In this document: positions 27,223 through 36,307 of the stretch, piece by piece | Numbering within the stretch: position 1 is the stretch's first letter | How the letters are laid out: every line of letters begins with the position of its first letter | Assembly: GCA_964480915.1 (NCBI GenBank) | Contig: CAYZRS010000008.1 | Span: 1-64,000, forward strand | From: CAWGCE01 sp964480915 | Lineage (GTDB): Bacteria; Planctomycetota; Planctomycetia; Pirellulales; Pirellulaceae | Length of the DNA: 64,000 bases | Direction: 5' to 3' | Program-made: the position numbers and the translations under genes | Notes under the pieces: generated by a model | Database searches by the model: none | The model's input: the letters and a program-made list of their open reading frames with translations, nothing else | Told to the model about the DNA's origin: nothing

Positions 27223-28559
27223 TTATGGTTGCTGAATCAGAACGTCGACCATCGCTAGGTTGATCTCGGCACGCAATTGGCGCTGATTGCGGTCGAGCAC
27301 GACGACGGCCACCGACGCGTTCAGTTTCGGGAAGTAGTTGGCCGCCGTTCCCCAGAAACCGCCATGGCCGATTCCTTGAACGCCGTTCACGTCAATCGTG
27401 GAGAGCCCCGACATGTACTCGCCCTCCATCGGTTGAACGGGTGTGGCTTTCGTCGTCATTGCCGCCAGCGTTGTTTTTTCGCGAAAGACGCGCCCCGTGA
27501 ACAAGTTTTGAATGAAGATAGCCAAGTCCTTCGATGTCGAGGCGATGCCGCCGCCACCGTACAGGTCGAATGACTGATGCAGTTCGTAGGCATCCAACCC
27601 GAAGTCGCTGGCATATTGATGCGCCAGCGGTTTGGTCGACGCCGGTTGTGGTTCCAGAATGGCCCACCAAGTGTTGTGCATGGCTTGGGCTTCGAAGTTG
27701 ATCAACTCTCGGATGGACGTATAGAACGGTTTCTCCGTGGCGACCTCGATGATCTCTGCCAACAGAACGTAATTCGTGTCGGCGTAGGAAAACTGTTCTC
27801 CCGGAGCACCGAGCGGCGCGCCTGCTGACATCGCTTTCTCTAGTTGCTCTTCTTTCGTCCATTCATGTTTGGGATTCGCGACGACGAATTCCATGTGCCC
27901 GTCGGCGGCGTTGTAATCGAAGATTCCGCTGGTATGGTTCAGCATGTGGCCGATCGTGATGGCCGATGTGTCATAACCGCCAGCGACGAGCAACGCGTTG
28001 GTGGGCTCGGTCAGCCTTGGGCCCACGGCATCGTCCACCGCCAACTGGCCTTGTTCGACCAATCGGAAGATGGCGGCCGCAACATAGGTTTTGGCGTTGC
28101 TGGCAAGTAGAGCCGGTTGATCGGCTGCCAGGATCGAGTTTCCGTCCTTGTCGGCATGGCCGGCCGCCCCGGACCAAGAGAGCTGCAGGTCGGGCGCTTC
28201 CACGTGGACGAGCAGGCCGATGGCCGCAGGATTCGTGGCGAGGGTGCGGTCCAATACCTTTTGCAATTCAGATTGCAATTCAGATTGNNNNNNNNNNNNN
28301 NNNNNNNNNNNNNNNNNNNNNNNNNNNNNNNNNNNNNNNNNNNNNNNNNNNNNNNNNNNNNNNNNNNNNNNNNNNNNNNNNNNNNNNTCGTGGCGAGGGT
28401 GCGGTCCAATACCTTTTGCAATTCAGATTGCAATTCAGATTGCAATTCAGATTGTGGTTCAGAAGTGGCTGGCGCCGTTTGCACGGTAGGGCGACAGCCG
28501 ACCGTCAAACTTGCCAGGATCAGTAACGTGAAAAGTGGCTCTCTTAGGAATCGCGGCAT
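27223..28559 (-). CDS. beta-lactamase-like serine hydrolase lipoprotein, interrupted by assembly gap
   Basis: The start at 28559 opens a lipoprotein signal (LLILASLTVGC, lipobox VGC), followed by a short Q-S-E-L repeat and the hydrolase core. Class C/DD-peptidase signatures: SNAK (S-x-x-K), YAD in FSYADTNYVLL (the Y-x-N position), and GHGGFWG (H-x-G). As drawn, 100 Ns plus a duplicated 55-nt stretch break the frame; removing the Ns and one copy leaves 1182 nt, exactly 393 codons plus stop, in one frame. The protein probably hydrolyses a peptidoglycan-like or ester substrate in the envelope. The repeat count in the gap is unknown. Confidence 0.85.
28233..28287 (-). repeat. 55-nt copy left of the scaffold gap
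   Basis: Identical over 55 nt to 28388-28442 on the other side of the N run; it includes two copies of a 12-bp unit (TTGCAATTCAGA). This is the signature of two contigs that overlap end to end rather than a true duplication. Confidence 0.9.
28288..28387. other. 100-N scaffold gap
   Basis: Exactly 100 ambiguous bases, the conventional filler for a gap of unknown length. Flanking sequence is a 12-bp tandem repeat that assembles poorly, with an exact 55-nt overlap on the two sides. Confidence 0.95.
28388..28442 (-). repeat. 55-nt copy right of the scaffold gap
   Basis: Duplicate of 28233-28287; the 12-bp unit continues for a third copy beyond it. On the coding strand each unit encodes Q-S-E-L. 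Confidence 0.9.
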
Positions 28560-28659
28560 GGGAGACTCGGCAGATCGAAGCTAGGTGGCATCGAAGCTAG
28601 GTGGCAAAAGCGAGGCAATCGCACTGCTTCTAGGAAACACCATGGATTTGTTAGGACGT

Positions 28660-28911
28660 TTAAAGGATGGCACCCATCCCTCGGGCGACCTCACCAACCA
28701 TATTGGGTTGCCGCCTCCATTGCCAGCCAAGGAGAGGCGAATCGTCGGCGTTTGCCAGCGCTAACATGTCGTCAGTGCAGCCGTTGGCGACCACAACAAC
28801 GTCCAGCTCATCCCGATGCGGGGCATCGAGCGCCGAATCGAGACAGCGTTCCATCGAGTTGGTTGCGTTGTCTGCTGGGAGGATGACAACGGCCGAGGGA
28901 GTTTTCGATGA
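28660..28911 (-). pseudogene. glycosyltransferase family 2 N-terminal fragment
   Basis: 83 residues from ATG 28911. SAVVILPADNATNSMERCLD and ELDVVVVANGCTDDMLALA match the start of GT-A glycosyltransferases (vvIPayNe...L.Sll, then vivVdngStDdT), but the frame ends after about 80 residues with a TAA and no catalytic D-x-D or acceptor half follows. The 'PADN' replaces the usual 'P-Y-N'. Upstream in-frame residues (to 29145) look random. Either a decaying remnant or a small stand-alone protein; I favour the remnant. Confidence 0.5.
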
Positions 28912-29093
28912 CATGTTTCTGTCCAAGTGCGGAGCCGCTGCGAGGAACGGATACCGATCGGTACCGCTTCGCACAACGACGACTTTCGCAACAGGTGCCA
29001 GCGAATCAGTTTGAGTTTGCCAGCGGATGGGAGTAGACTGTGCAAACTTTGTCCACGCAGACGAACCGAGCGCCACTGAATCCACACGTTGAA

Positions 29094-29160
29094 AAAGAAC
29101 ACTGCCCTTATGCACGAGGCTCCGCCGCCAAGTGCTTGTGGGCAATGTTCTTTATTTTTT
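29094..29160 (+). terminator. terminator-like hairpin in the leader of the HAF/PEP-CTERM gene
   Basis: AAAGAACACTGCCC (29094-29107) pairs with GGGCAATGTTCTTT (29140-29153) with one C-A mismatch; an inner GCAC/GTGC pair extends it. A T-run (29154-29160, ATTTTTT) follows immediately. It lies only 25 nt before the ATG at 29185, so it is in the leader of that gene and may act as an attenuator or as a terminator of upstream transcription. Confidence 0.6.
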
Positions 29161-29184
29161 TGGCACATCGATGGGGTAGATTTA

Positions 29185-30306
29185 ATGAAGAAGATACTTG
29201 CGACGTTCGTCGCTGTGGCTTTCGGTCTTGTCACACATTCGGCATGGGCTCAACCGCAATACTCCATTGTCAGCCTGGCGCAACCGGGAGAAGCCCAAAG
29301 CGGTGGGCAGGCGATTTCTAGCACTGGCAACTTCGCTGCCGGTTTTACGAACAACGCTCCGCTGCTGTGGTCGGCCAGTGGCGGCACGTCGGTTCTGCCG
29401 GCAGCGGCTGGGCGTGCTTTCAGTTCGCCTCAATCTGTGAATGACACCGGCACGATCGTCGGCGTCGGTGCGACCACTTTCTTTGGCTCTGGCGCTCTTC
29501 CCGTCATGTGGAAAGATGGTGCGGCGATCGTCCTGCCGTTGCCAGCGGGCGAGACACTGGGGCGAGCGCGATCGGTGAATAATAGTGAACTGGCCGTCGG
29601 CTCGGTCGACGGCGGCAGTGCCGAGCGAGCCGCGACGTTTACCGCTGCGGTCGGGACCGAAATTCCCCAAACGATGCCTGACGGAGCCGTGCTGACGACG
29701 GCCTACGGCGTCAACGATGCGGGGCGGATTGTTGGACAGGCGCTGAGTAACAGTAGCGCCGCGGTCACACGGGGATTTTATCTCGATCCGGGTGATGGTA
29801 GTGCCAACGATATCGGTGCGCTGACCGATTTGGGGCACAACAGCGCAATTGCGTTCTCGGTGAGCAGTAGCGGCATGATTGCCGGGAGCAGCTCGCTCAA
29901 TGGTGGTGCCAACGGCCGAGCATTCCTGTGGTCCGAGACCGACGGCATGACGGCGATTCCACTCACCTCTGATACAAACACCGCCTCGGCCCGTGGCGTG
30001 AACGCCAACGGATGGGTCGTGGGCACCGGCGGGGGATTGTTCGCAGTTCCTTTTCTTTTCGACGGCAACCAGACGTTTCGCTTGCACGACTTGCTACCGG
30101 ATGGGAGCGGATGGGACTTGGCGACCGGGACTTCGAACGGCGCCTTTGGGATTGCAGACGACGGCAGTATCGTCGGTCGCGGGTTGCTGAACGGTCAGTT
30201 AACCGGTTTCGTGATGGTCCCAGTGCCCGAGCCGACCGGCTGGGTCGGTTTCGCGCTGGGGCTGTGGTGGATGATTCGACGGCGCGCTGTGGGGAACCGT
30301 GGATAA
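29185..30306 (+). CDS. HAF-repeat PEP-CTERM surface protein
   Basis: 373 residues from ATG 29185 (GGGGT upstream), starting with a signal peptide (MKKILATFVAVAFGLVTHSAWAQ). Extracellular repeats of the HAF type recur about every 45-55 residues: SVNDTGTIVGVG, GVNDAGRIVGQA, SVSSSGMIAGSS, GVNANGWVVGTG, GIADDGSIVGRG. The C terminus has the tripartite PEP-CTERM sorting signal: VPEPTGWVGF, a hydrophobic helix, and an arginine cluster (IRRRAVGNR). Exosortase would process it and attach it to the surface. Function unknown. Confidence 0.9.
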   Translation: MKKILATFVAVAFGLVTHSAWAQPQYSIVSLAQPGEAQSGGQAISSTGNFAAGFTNNAPLLWSASGGTSVLPAAAGRAFSSPQSVNDTGTIVGVGATTFFGSGALPVMWKDGAAIVLPLPAGETLGRARSVNNSELAVGSVDGGSAERAATFTAAVGTEIPQTMPDGAVLTTAYGVNDAGRIVGQALSNSSAAVTRGFYLDPGDGSANDIGALTDLGHNSAIAFSVSSSGMIAGSSSLNGGANGRAFLWSETDGMTAIPLTSDTNTASARGVNANGWVVGTGGGLFAVPFLFDGNQTFRLHDLLPDGSGWDLATGTSNGAFGIADDGSIVGRGLLNGQLTGFVMVPVPEPTGWVGFALGLWWMIRRRAVGNRG

Positions 30307-30497
30307 CGCCACGCCGAGTATTTTGATCGGTTTCGAACGGTTTAACGCCACGGCACCTGCCGAATCGCCATTTGTACGTTAGAGTATCGGCAGCCGTTGA
30401 ATTTGTAGCCGAATACTTCGGTCAGAGTCGCTCTGGCGCTAACGCGCTGGGGCGACTTGTTTTTTGGAGTACTGGACTCATCCCATTTGATGATTCG

Positions 30498-31793
30498 ATG
30501 GAAATCGACTACTCGACCGGCAAGCTGAATGATGTTGCTCGGCGCGAGCGTGGCGACCGGCGGCGCGAGTTCCGTCTTTTCTGGATCATTTTGCTCCTGG
30601 CTTCCATTCCCTATGCCATGCTGTTCTGCTGGCGGCCGTGGCTTGCTCTGTGGGGAGTGTTCGCTGCCGCTTGTTTTAAGGTTGTGCAGACGTTCTTGAC
30701 GAGTTCGCAGACGGAAACGGCCCATCACGTTCGATTCTTATTGGCCGGCAGCAATCCGTTCGGCATGACGGGCGGCTGCTCGCTGCTGTTGGGGGCCGTC
30801 GATTCACTGTTGGATTGGAACGAGGATCGCCAGACGCGTCGCAGTGGGCTTGTTGTCTACTGGGTATCGACGCTGGCCAAATTCTTCGCCACTCCGCTTG
30901 GCGTGGTGCTGTTTGTCTGCGAGGTGGTCTGGGACATCGGTTTCGCGAGGCACGGATTGCGCGGCGGTTGGCGACTGGCAAGGCTCAAACTGCAGGAGTT
31001 TTTTTCCGTCGCCTATTTTCATGATCTCGTTTGCCCCGAAAAGTCGAACGACATCTTCTACGCCGATCTGGCGATCGCTCGATTCAAAAATGACCCGCAC
31101 TTGTATCAATGGCAGCGATTACGGGCGATGGTGTTTGAGATCGAACACTATCGATTAGATGTGAAACACTCCGTCGGCGATCCCAATACCAACCTATTTC
31201 TTCAGGACGAGTTCACCGCCTATCAGTCGTTGCGTCGGTTGCAGTTGGAGTCGCTGGAGAATGCGATCGAAGATCATTTTGACCAGTCTCCCGAGCTGTT
31301 TCCGTTGCCGGTCGAACTGAGTGCCAAGCTGATCCGCAATGCGCGACCGATCGAACACTACCTCCGCATCCGCGCCGAACAACGGGCCACTTCCGAGCCG
31401 GTCAACGCGCTGGAACACGAATTCCATCAACTCCTGTACCCGGCGAGCGGCGACCCGACGGACTACTATACTTGGCACGTTCTCCGCTTAATGGAAAGCG
31501 AGTCGATCGAGCTGCGCCGCTGCCGCTATTTTACAGAGACGATCGTGCAGGCGATGACGGCAGCAGGAATTGTCGAATGGTCGGCTGCTCCAGGCGGTTC
31601 AAACGCCTCCGTCCGGCTGACAAAGGGATTTTCGGACACGTTGAGGGCGTTCGTTGATCAGCATTTCGAACCACTGGGCGAGGTGCAATCTTCGCTGGCG
31701 CGACTGCAACGACAGCCGCGCCTGTTGGATTTTCACGGAAGGTCGTATCGATCTCGCGGAGGTACCGAGCGCGAGCACGTCACTGCTTCTTAA
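30498..31793 (+). CDS. hypothetical membrane protein
   Basis: 431 residues from ATG 30498; a TTG frame start at 30372 is less likely. Four hydrophobic segments in the first 180 residues: FWIILLLASIPYAMLF, WLALWGVFAAACFKVV, and GLVVYWVSTLAKFFATP followed by GVVLFVCEVVWDIGF. The remaining 250 residues are cytoplasmic, helical and charged (LQLESLENAIEDHFDQ and similar). I do not recognise the family. It is flanked by the HAF protein and a lipoprotein on the same strand with 190-200 bp gaps, so probably monocistronic. Confidence 0.65.
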   Translation: MEIDYSTGKLNDVARRERGDRRREFRLFWIILLLASIPYAMLFCWRPWLALWGVFAAACFKVVQTFLTSSQTETAHHVRFLLAGSNPFGMTGGCSLLLGAVDSLLDWNEDRQTRRSGLVVYWVSTLAKFFATPLGVVLFVCEVVWDIGFARHGLRGGWRLARLKLQEFFSVAYFHDLVCPEKSNDIFYADLAIARFKNDPHLYQWQRLRAMVFEIEHYRLDVKHSVGDPNTNLFLQDEFTAYQSLRRLQLESLENAIEDHFDQSPELFPLPVELSAKLIRNARPIEHYLRIRAEQRATSEPVNALEHEFHQLLYPASGDPTDYYTWHVLRLMESESIELRRCRYFTETIVQAMTAAGIVEWSAAPGGSNASVRLTKGFSDTLRAFVDQHFEPLGEVQSSLARLQRQPRLLDFHGRSYRSRGGTEREHVTAS

Positions 31794-31993
31794 ACGCGGA
31801 TTCTAACTCGCTGGGACGAACGACAGCCGAAGTGAAACGCCCCATTCCGGGAAGACGATTCTTCAATTCTTCGGAATCGAGGCTCTGAATCGACCAGGAT
31901 TGTGCGCAGAATATGTATCGAGCGCCGATTTCCAAAATTGTCGGTTGGCCAGTGTGTGGATCAGTTTCTAAGCTCTCTTCGGATCGTTGCCAG

Positions 31994-32554
31994 ATGTCTT
32001 TTCGGTTGTTTGTTGTTGGTTTGGTCCCCGTGATGATTGGTTGTACGGTCGTCGGGCGTGAGCAACCCGCTGCTCATCATGTTCAGAAAGTGCCCGTGAC
32101 TGAGACGGCGCCGATCGTCGTGGGGCCGAGCGCGAAGATTGCTTCGCCGGCAAACGGCGCTGGCGATGCCGACGTGATTGACGTCGTAGCGGAACATGGT
32201 GTGGATGGGCTGTGGGATTTTCATGTGACGGTCCGTCATCAAGACACGGGCAGATCGCATTTTCTCGACGGTTGGGACGTCGTACTGCCCGATGGGACCG
32301 TTGTGCTCAACGACCCAACGGACCGATTTACGCGACGGATGTTCCATCCTCATGTCCGGACGCCCGAATTTCGCCGCAGCAAGCAAGATGTTTCGTTGCC
32401 AGAAGAGGTAACTTCTGTCACGGTGCGCGCTCATGACTCGAAGTTCGGTTACGGTGGTGAAGAGGTTCGGGTCGATTTGCAAGCGGACGCCGGAGATCGC
32501 TTCGTCGTGATCCGGCACAGCGGGGAAGCGTCAGAAACGACCGTTGTGGATTGA
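31994..32554 (+). CDS. hypothetical lipoprotein
   Basis: 186 residues from ATG 31994, the start that gives a lipoprotein signal (FVVGLVPVMIGC, lipobox MIGC). Residues ~60-185 look like a small beta domain (DGLWDFHVTVRHQDTGRSHF, DGWDVVLPDGTVVL, VTSVTVRAHDSKFGYGGEEV), as in secreted immunoglobulin-like or lipocalin-like folds. No family is recognised. Alone between the hypothetical membrane protein and the TlpA-like gene. Confidence 0.7.
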   Translation: MSFRLFVVGLVPVMIGCTVVGREQPAAHHVQKVPVTETAPIVVGPSAKIASPANGAGDADVIDVVAEHGVDGLWDFHVTVRHQDTGRSHFLDGWDVVLPDGTVVLNDPTDRFTRRMFHPHVRTPEFRRSKQDVSLPEEVTSVTVRAHDSKFGYGGEEVRVDLQADAGDRFVVIRHSGEASETTVVD

Positions 32555-32799
32555 GCCGTGCATGCTGGGGCCTGGTCGGTTGCCAGCCTGGTTTTGATCG
32601 CTGTTCGTCGTTCGATCACGGCTGGTGACTGGCGATAGATTTTCGAAATTGCCTCAATCCCGACGATGGGGTGTGGGGTAGCTCACCAATAAAAGCGCCG
32701 ATTTCAGCAGATTGCTGGCCTGGGCGTCGCCGAAGTTGCCCGCGGCATGGTCTTGCACCTAGAATATTGCCTCTACTTGAATACTCACAGGAGCTAAAC

Positions 32800-34065
32800 A
32801 TGCGCGTCGCAAAGTTATTCGTTGGTTTATTGCTGGTTGCTGGCCTGCAGTTGGGCTGTGGCAATAGTCAGCATCCGCTGGGCGATTCGGCTCAGGCCTC
32901 TTCGGTCCAAACGATGACCGCTGACGTGGATGAAAAGGTTGAGGAAGCTGCGAAACCTGCCGAAGCGGCGGCCCCTGAAATGGCTGCGGGGTCGGTGGAA
33001 GCGACGGAGACGGCCCAGGAAGAATTATTGCAGATCGGCAGTGTTGCACCGCCACTCAACATTCCTGAATGGGTGATGGGTAAAGAGGTCGACTCGTTCG
33101 AAGCTGGCAAGACGTACGTCGTCGAGTTTTGGGCGACGTGGTGTCCGCCATGTCGCACGAGCATGCCTCATTTGAGCAAGCTGCAGGAAGAATATGGCGA
33201 TGCCGTGACATTCATTGGCGTGAGCGACGAAGACCGAGCAACGGTGGATGCCTTTTTCGCCAAAGAACATGATGACGAAAACACTTGGGCCGAAATCATC
33301 AGCTATTCGATTGCAATCGATCCGAATCGTGGAACGCACAAGGACTACATGCAAGCGGCCAAGCAACAAGGGATTCCGACCGCGTTCGTGGTGGGCCCCG
33401 ATGGCTTTATCGAGTGGATCGGGCACCCGATGGAAATGGACGACCCACTTGCTCAGATGGCCAGCGGAGCTTGGGACCGCGAAGCGGCTCGGGCCAAGCA
33501 GATTGCGGCTGCGGAGGCTCAAAGGCGATTGCTAGGCGCGATGCGCGAACTGCAACAGGCACAGTCGGACGGTGACTACGACAAGGCGATTGGCATCATT
33601 GACGAATTGATGGCCGAACTGCCTCAAGCGGGACCACGTTTGGGAATGGCGAAGATTTCGATGCTGCTCGGTGCCGAACGAACGGAAGAAGCCAATACCA
33701 TGCTGGGTGAATTGGCCGAGGAGAATTGGGAGAATTCCGGCTTCCTTAATGGGCTCGCCTGGTCGATGGCGATCGAGATGAAGGGTGTCGAACTGGCGGA
33801 CGCGATGAAGTATGCCGAACGTGCCAACGAATTGGCCAACGATCAAGATGGTTCCATCTTGGATACGGTGGCTCGTGTCGCCTACGAAATGGGCGATCTT
33901 GCGAAGGCGGTGGAATGGCAAAAGAAGGCAGTGGCTGCCGATCCATCGATGCAAGAAACTTTGGATAGATACGAAGCCGAATTGGCTGGCGGATCGGAAG
34001 ATGACGACGCTGCGGATGAGCCATCGGACGCGCCGGTCGACACGGCGGATGCGCCTGCCGAATAG
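32800..34065 (+). CDS. TlpA-like thioredoxin lipoprotein with TPR domain
   Basis: 421 residues from ATG 32800 (AGGAG 6 nt upstream). Lipoprotein signal with lipobox LGC (LLLVAGLQLGCGN). An acidic Ala/Glu-rich linker leads to a TlpA/ResA-type thioredoxin domain: FWATWCPPCRTSMPHLSKLQ (active-site CPPC) and a cis-proline at QGIPTAFVVGPDGFIEWIG. After a helical linker (AAAEAQRRLLGAMRELQQAQ) come two or three TPR units (DYDKAIGIIDELMAELPQAGP..., DAMKYAERANELANDQDG..., GDLAKAVEWQKKAVAADPSM). Likely a periplasmic disulfide reductase with a TPR scaffold. Followed by its own terminator. Confidence 0.9.
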   Translation: MRVAKLFVGLLLVAGLQLGCGNSQHPLGDSAQASSVQTMTADVDEKVEEAAKPAEAAAPEMAAGSVEATETAQEELLQIGSVAPPLNIPEWVMGKEVDSFEAGKTYVVEFWATWCPPCRTSMPHLSKLQEEYGDAVTFIGVSDEDRATVDAFFAKEHDDENTWAEIISYSIAIDPNRGTHKDYMQAAKQQGIPTAFVVGPDGFIEWIGHPMEMDDPLAQMASGAWDREAARAKQIAAAEAQRRLLGAMRELQQAQSDGDYDKAIGIIDELMAELPQAGPRLGMAKISMLLGAERTEEANTMLGELAEENWENSGFLNGLAWSMAIEMKGVELADAMKYAERANELANDQDGSILDTVARVAYEMGDLAKAVEWQKKAVAADPSMQETLDRYEAELAGGSEDDDAADEPSDAPVDTADAPAE

Positions 34066-34116
34066 CCAGTCTCGATCTGACGATCGGGCCTCCTAGGTCT
34101 CGATTTCTGTTGCAAC

Positions 34117-34152
34117 GGGTTCGCCGACATGTTTCGGCGAGCCCGATTTTTT
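34117..34152 (+). terminator. intrinsic terminator after the TlpA-like gene
   Basis: GGGTTCGCCGA (34117-34127) pairs with TCGGCGAGCCC (34134-34144) through one G-U pair, followed after GA by a run of six T. It sits 51 bp after the stop codon at 34065. Confidence 0.8.
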
Positions 34153-34405
34153 GTTCTGAAACGCAAATTACCCAACCGGAACAACCGGTAGCGGCGTATC
34201 AAGCTCCACTTCAGACTGGGAATTTGGGTTTATCTTTGCTGGCGGTTTGCAGACGATTGCGGGAAGAAGCCGACATTCCTCTGGCAGAAGATCTAAGTTT
34301 TTTTGTAGCTTTAGAAGAGCCGGCATGCGGATCACCCGTGCCGAGCATGCATACAACTGGCGGTGCTTGCCCTTCCTTCCCTGAAATACGTTGGAGACAC
34401 AAACT
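34153..34405 (+). other. 253-bp intergenic region, promoter of the small exported gene
   Basis: From the terminator to the ATG at 34406. No gene or hairpin is visible; it should contain the promoter of the following gene. No confident -35/-10 pair can be named. Confidence 0.4.
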
Positions 34406-34900
34406 ATGAGTCGAGTTCATGTTCGCACGACAATGACGGCGTTAATGATTGCTGTATTGGCCGTCAGCAGCCTGTCTGCTCAAGAAGAATCCGCTGAAAA
34501 GCAAGTCGGCGGATTGATGAAGATGTCGCTCAAGAAGGGGTTGGAGCTGAAAGGATCGCCAGTCGATCTCGACACCATCAAAATGAACACCCTCTTCGGT
34601 GCTGTCGACATTCCGTTGCACACGATTGCCGGTATTCGATTCTCACAAGATGCGGATGAGCAATCCACGATCGTCTTGTTGAACGGTGATGCGATCACGG
34701 GCGACATCACGATTTCTGATTTCAACTTCGTTTCCAGTTGGGGTAAAGCCTCGGTCAACGTGAGCAACCTTGTCTCGATCACTTTCCGTGAAGACTTGGC
34801 TTGGAGCGGCGTGAACACTCCCAACGGTCGTCGCTGGCGATTGACTCGCGTGCAACCTGGTGCTGCTGCCAACTCGCAGCCCGTTTATCGCCGTCAATAG
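34406..34900 (+). CDS. small exported protein
   Basis: 164 residues from ATG 34406 (GGAGA 8 nt upstream) with a signal peptide (MTALMIAVLAVSSLSA). The mature part has a strand-rich motif (VDLDTIKMNTLFGAVDIPLH, then STIVLLNGDAITGDITISDF, then NVSNLVSITFRE) reminiscent of planctomycete proteins with repeated 'L-N-G-D-x-I-x-G-x-I' strands, where a glycine-rich beta turn recurs. No catalytic motif. Closed by its own terminator, so monocistronic. Confidence 0.7.
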   Translation: MSRVHVRTTMTALMIAVLAVSSLSAQEESAEKQVGGLMKMSLKKGLELKGSPVDLDTIKMNTLFGAVDIPLHTIAGIRFSQDADEQSTIVLLNGDAITGDITISDFNFVSSWGKASVNVSNLVSITFREDLAWSGVNTPNGRRWRLTRVQPGAAANSQPVYRRQ

Positions 34901-34926
34901 TCTGACGGAAGCACGACAGAATAAGA

Positions 34927-34955
34927 ACGCCGCACCATCCGTGCGGCGTTTTTTT
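34927..34955 (+). terminator. intrinsic terminator after the small exported gene
   Basis: ACGCCGCAC (34927-34935) pairs perfectly with GTGCGGCGT (34941-34949), loop CATCC, followed by a seven-T run. It lies 27 bp after the stop codon. Confidence 0.9.
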
Positions 34956-35028
34956 GTGCGCTTTGATGGACTCGCAGCGGCGCGGCACAGATGAGGATGA
35001 CCATCAACGCCGTGGTCCGCATGGACCG

Positions 35029-36123
35029 CTAGGCTTGGGCAGCGGCCGTTTGTCGCTCATCGGCGTGCCGACAGAGGCGGAAGATCAATTGCTCCAATAC
35101 GTAGCGGGCCCGATCGGGTGACGAATGGGAGCCTTTCATCTGGGCATCGGCTTCGACGAGCCATGAGAGCAATTGCTTCGCGCGGGAAAAACCGATTTGC
35201 CGCAATCTCGGTTCGGCGTTGCCGGCTTGGAATTTGTGAATTCCGGCGTCCACGAGCGCCTGCTGCAGGTTGACCCGTTGCCCATTCGACTGTTGCCGCT
35301 CGACGTGACGTGTGGCGATGCCGTACCGTCGCAATGTCCAGGAAAACGCGCCGAACAGGGCTTGCGGGTGTTCGCCCGCCATGAGCAGGTGATCAAGCTG
35401 CGTGATTGCTTCCTTCGCATTACCTTCGCAAACGGCGTCGAGCAGATCCCAGGTCGTTTGAGTCCGCCAGCCGCCGACGATCGAAACAACTTCTTCTGGA
35501 GTCATTTCCCGTTTGCCGTCGGTGTAGAGGCTCAGTTTTGATAACTCTTGGTCGATCAGGCCAAGGTGTTCGCCCGACAGGTCAAGCAATTGTTGCGCGG
35601 CCGGTCGCGCCAGTTTGGTTTGGTAGGTGGCTTTGGCCCGTTTGACCATCCAGTCGAGTAATCGCTTGGTGTCGGTGGCCGTCTTTTTTCCGGCCTTGCG
35701 TTGGGGTGGGCGGCATTCGATCGTGAGCCCAGACTTCAAAATCGCTTTCGCCAGGCGCGTGTTCTTCGGCCAAGACTTGACGATCAGAACGAGGCAACCC
35801 GACTTGGCAGGGTTGGCCACGTATTTTTCTAATGGTTCACGATGAGCACTGACAAAATCGTCCGCTTCACGGATGATGGCACAGCGGCCTCCATCGCCAA
35901 ACAACGACACCGTTCGCAACTCGTCCGAGATATCTCGCCATTCGCATTGACGACCTTCCCATTCGGTCACCGAACAGCTGTCGTCACTGGGACCGAACAA
36001 CTGCGCTTGCAAATGCTTCAGTGCCGTTCCTTGCAAGAAGGCATCTTCACCAAACAGCGTCACGACGTTCGCTTGTTCCAGCGTGATGTCTTGCTCAACG
36101 AAGTCGAACGCGTGGGCATCCAT
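35029..36123 (-). CDS. holA: DNA polymerase III subunit delta (HolA)
   Basis: 364 residues, typical HolA length. Clamp-loader delta subunit: an ATPase-fold wrench that opens the sliding clamp, without nucleotide binding itself. Signatures: VVTLFGEDAFLQGTAL at the N terminus, LRTVSLFGDGGRCAIIREAD, CLVLIVKSWPKNTRLAKAI, ELSKLSLYTDGKREMTPEEV, and a C-terminal QALFGAFSWTLRRYGIATRH then LRQIGFSRAKQLLSWLVEADAQMKGS. No Walker A lysine, as expected for delta. Stands alone; upstream is the exported Ig-like gene on the same strand. Confidence 0.92.
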   Translation of the reverse strand: MDAHAFDFVEQDITLEQANVVTLFGEDAFLQGTALKHLQAQLFGPSDDSCSVTEWEGRQCEWRDISDELRTVSLFGDGGRCAIIREADDFVSAHREPLEKYVANPAKSGCLVLIVKSWPKNTRLAKAILKSGLTIECRPPQRKAGKKTATDTKRLLDWMVKRAKATYQTKLARPAAQQLLDLSGEHLGLIDQELSKLSLYTDGKREMTPEEVVSIVGGWRTQTTWDLLDAVCEGNAKEAITQLDHLLMAGEHPQALFGAFSWTLRRYGIATRHVERQQSNGQRVNLQQALVDAGIHKFQAGNAEPRLRQIGFSRAKQLLSWLVEADAQMKGSHSSPDRARYVLEQLIFRLCRHADERQTAAAQA

Positions 36124-36307
36124 GGCGGTATTGGTCGCAACAGGAGCGGGGATCAGTCACAGCGGGACAGGCGCTGGGCCACCGTCATACAAACGGTCGT
36201 CAGCAACAATTATCGCGGTAGCCGCAGCGAGCAGCAAGGAGACCGACCGGGGGCTCCGCAGTCCCTAAGGGAGCGATTTTGCCCGATCCAGCAGATGGAA
36301 GTTTGAT

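Noticed and set aside
28233..28442. 55-nt direct repeat as a biological duplication
   Set aside because: It abuts exactly 100 Ns and its removal restores one gene, so it is an assembly artefact.
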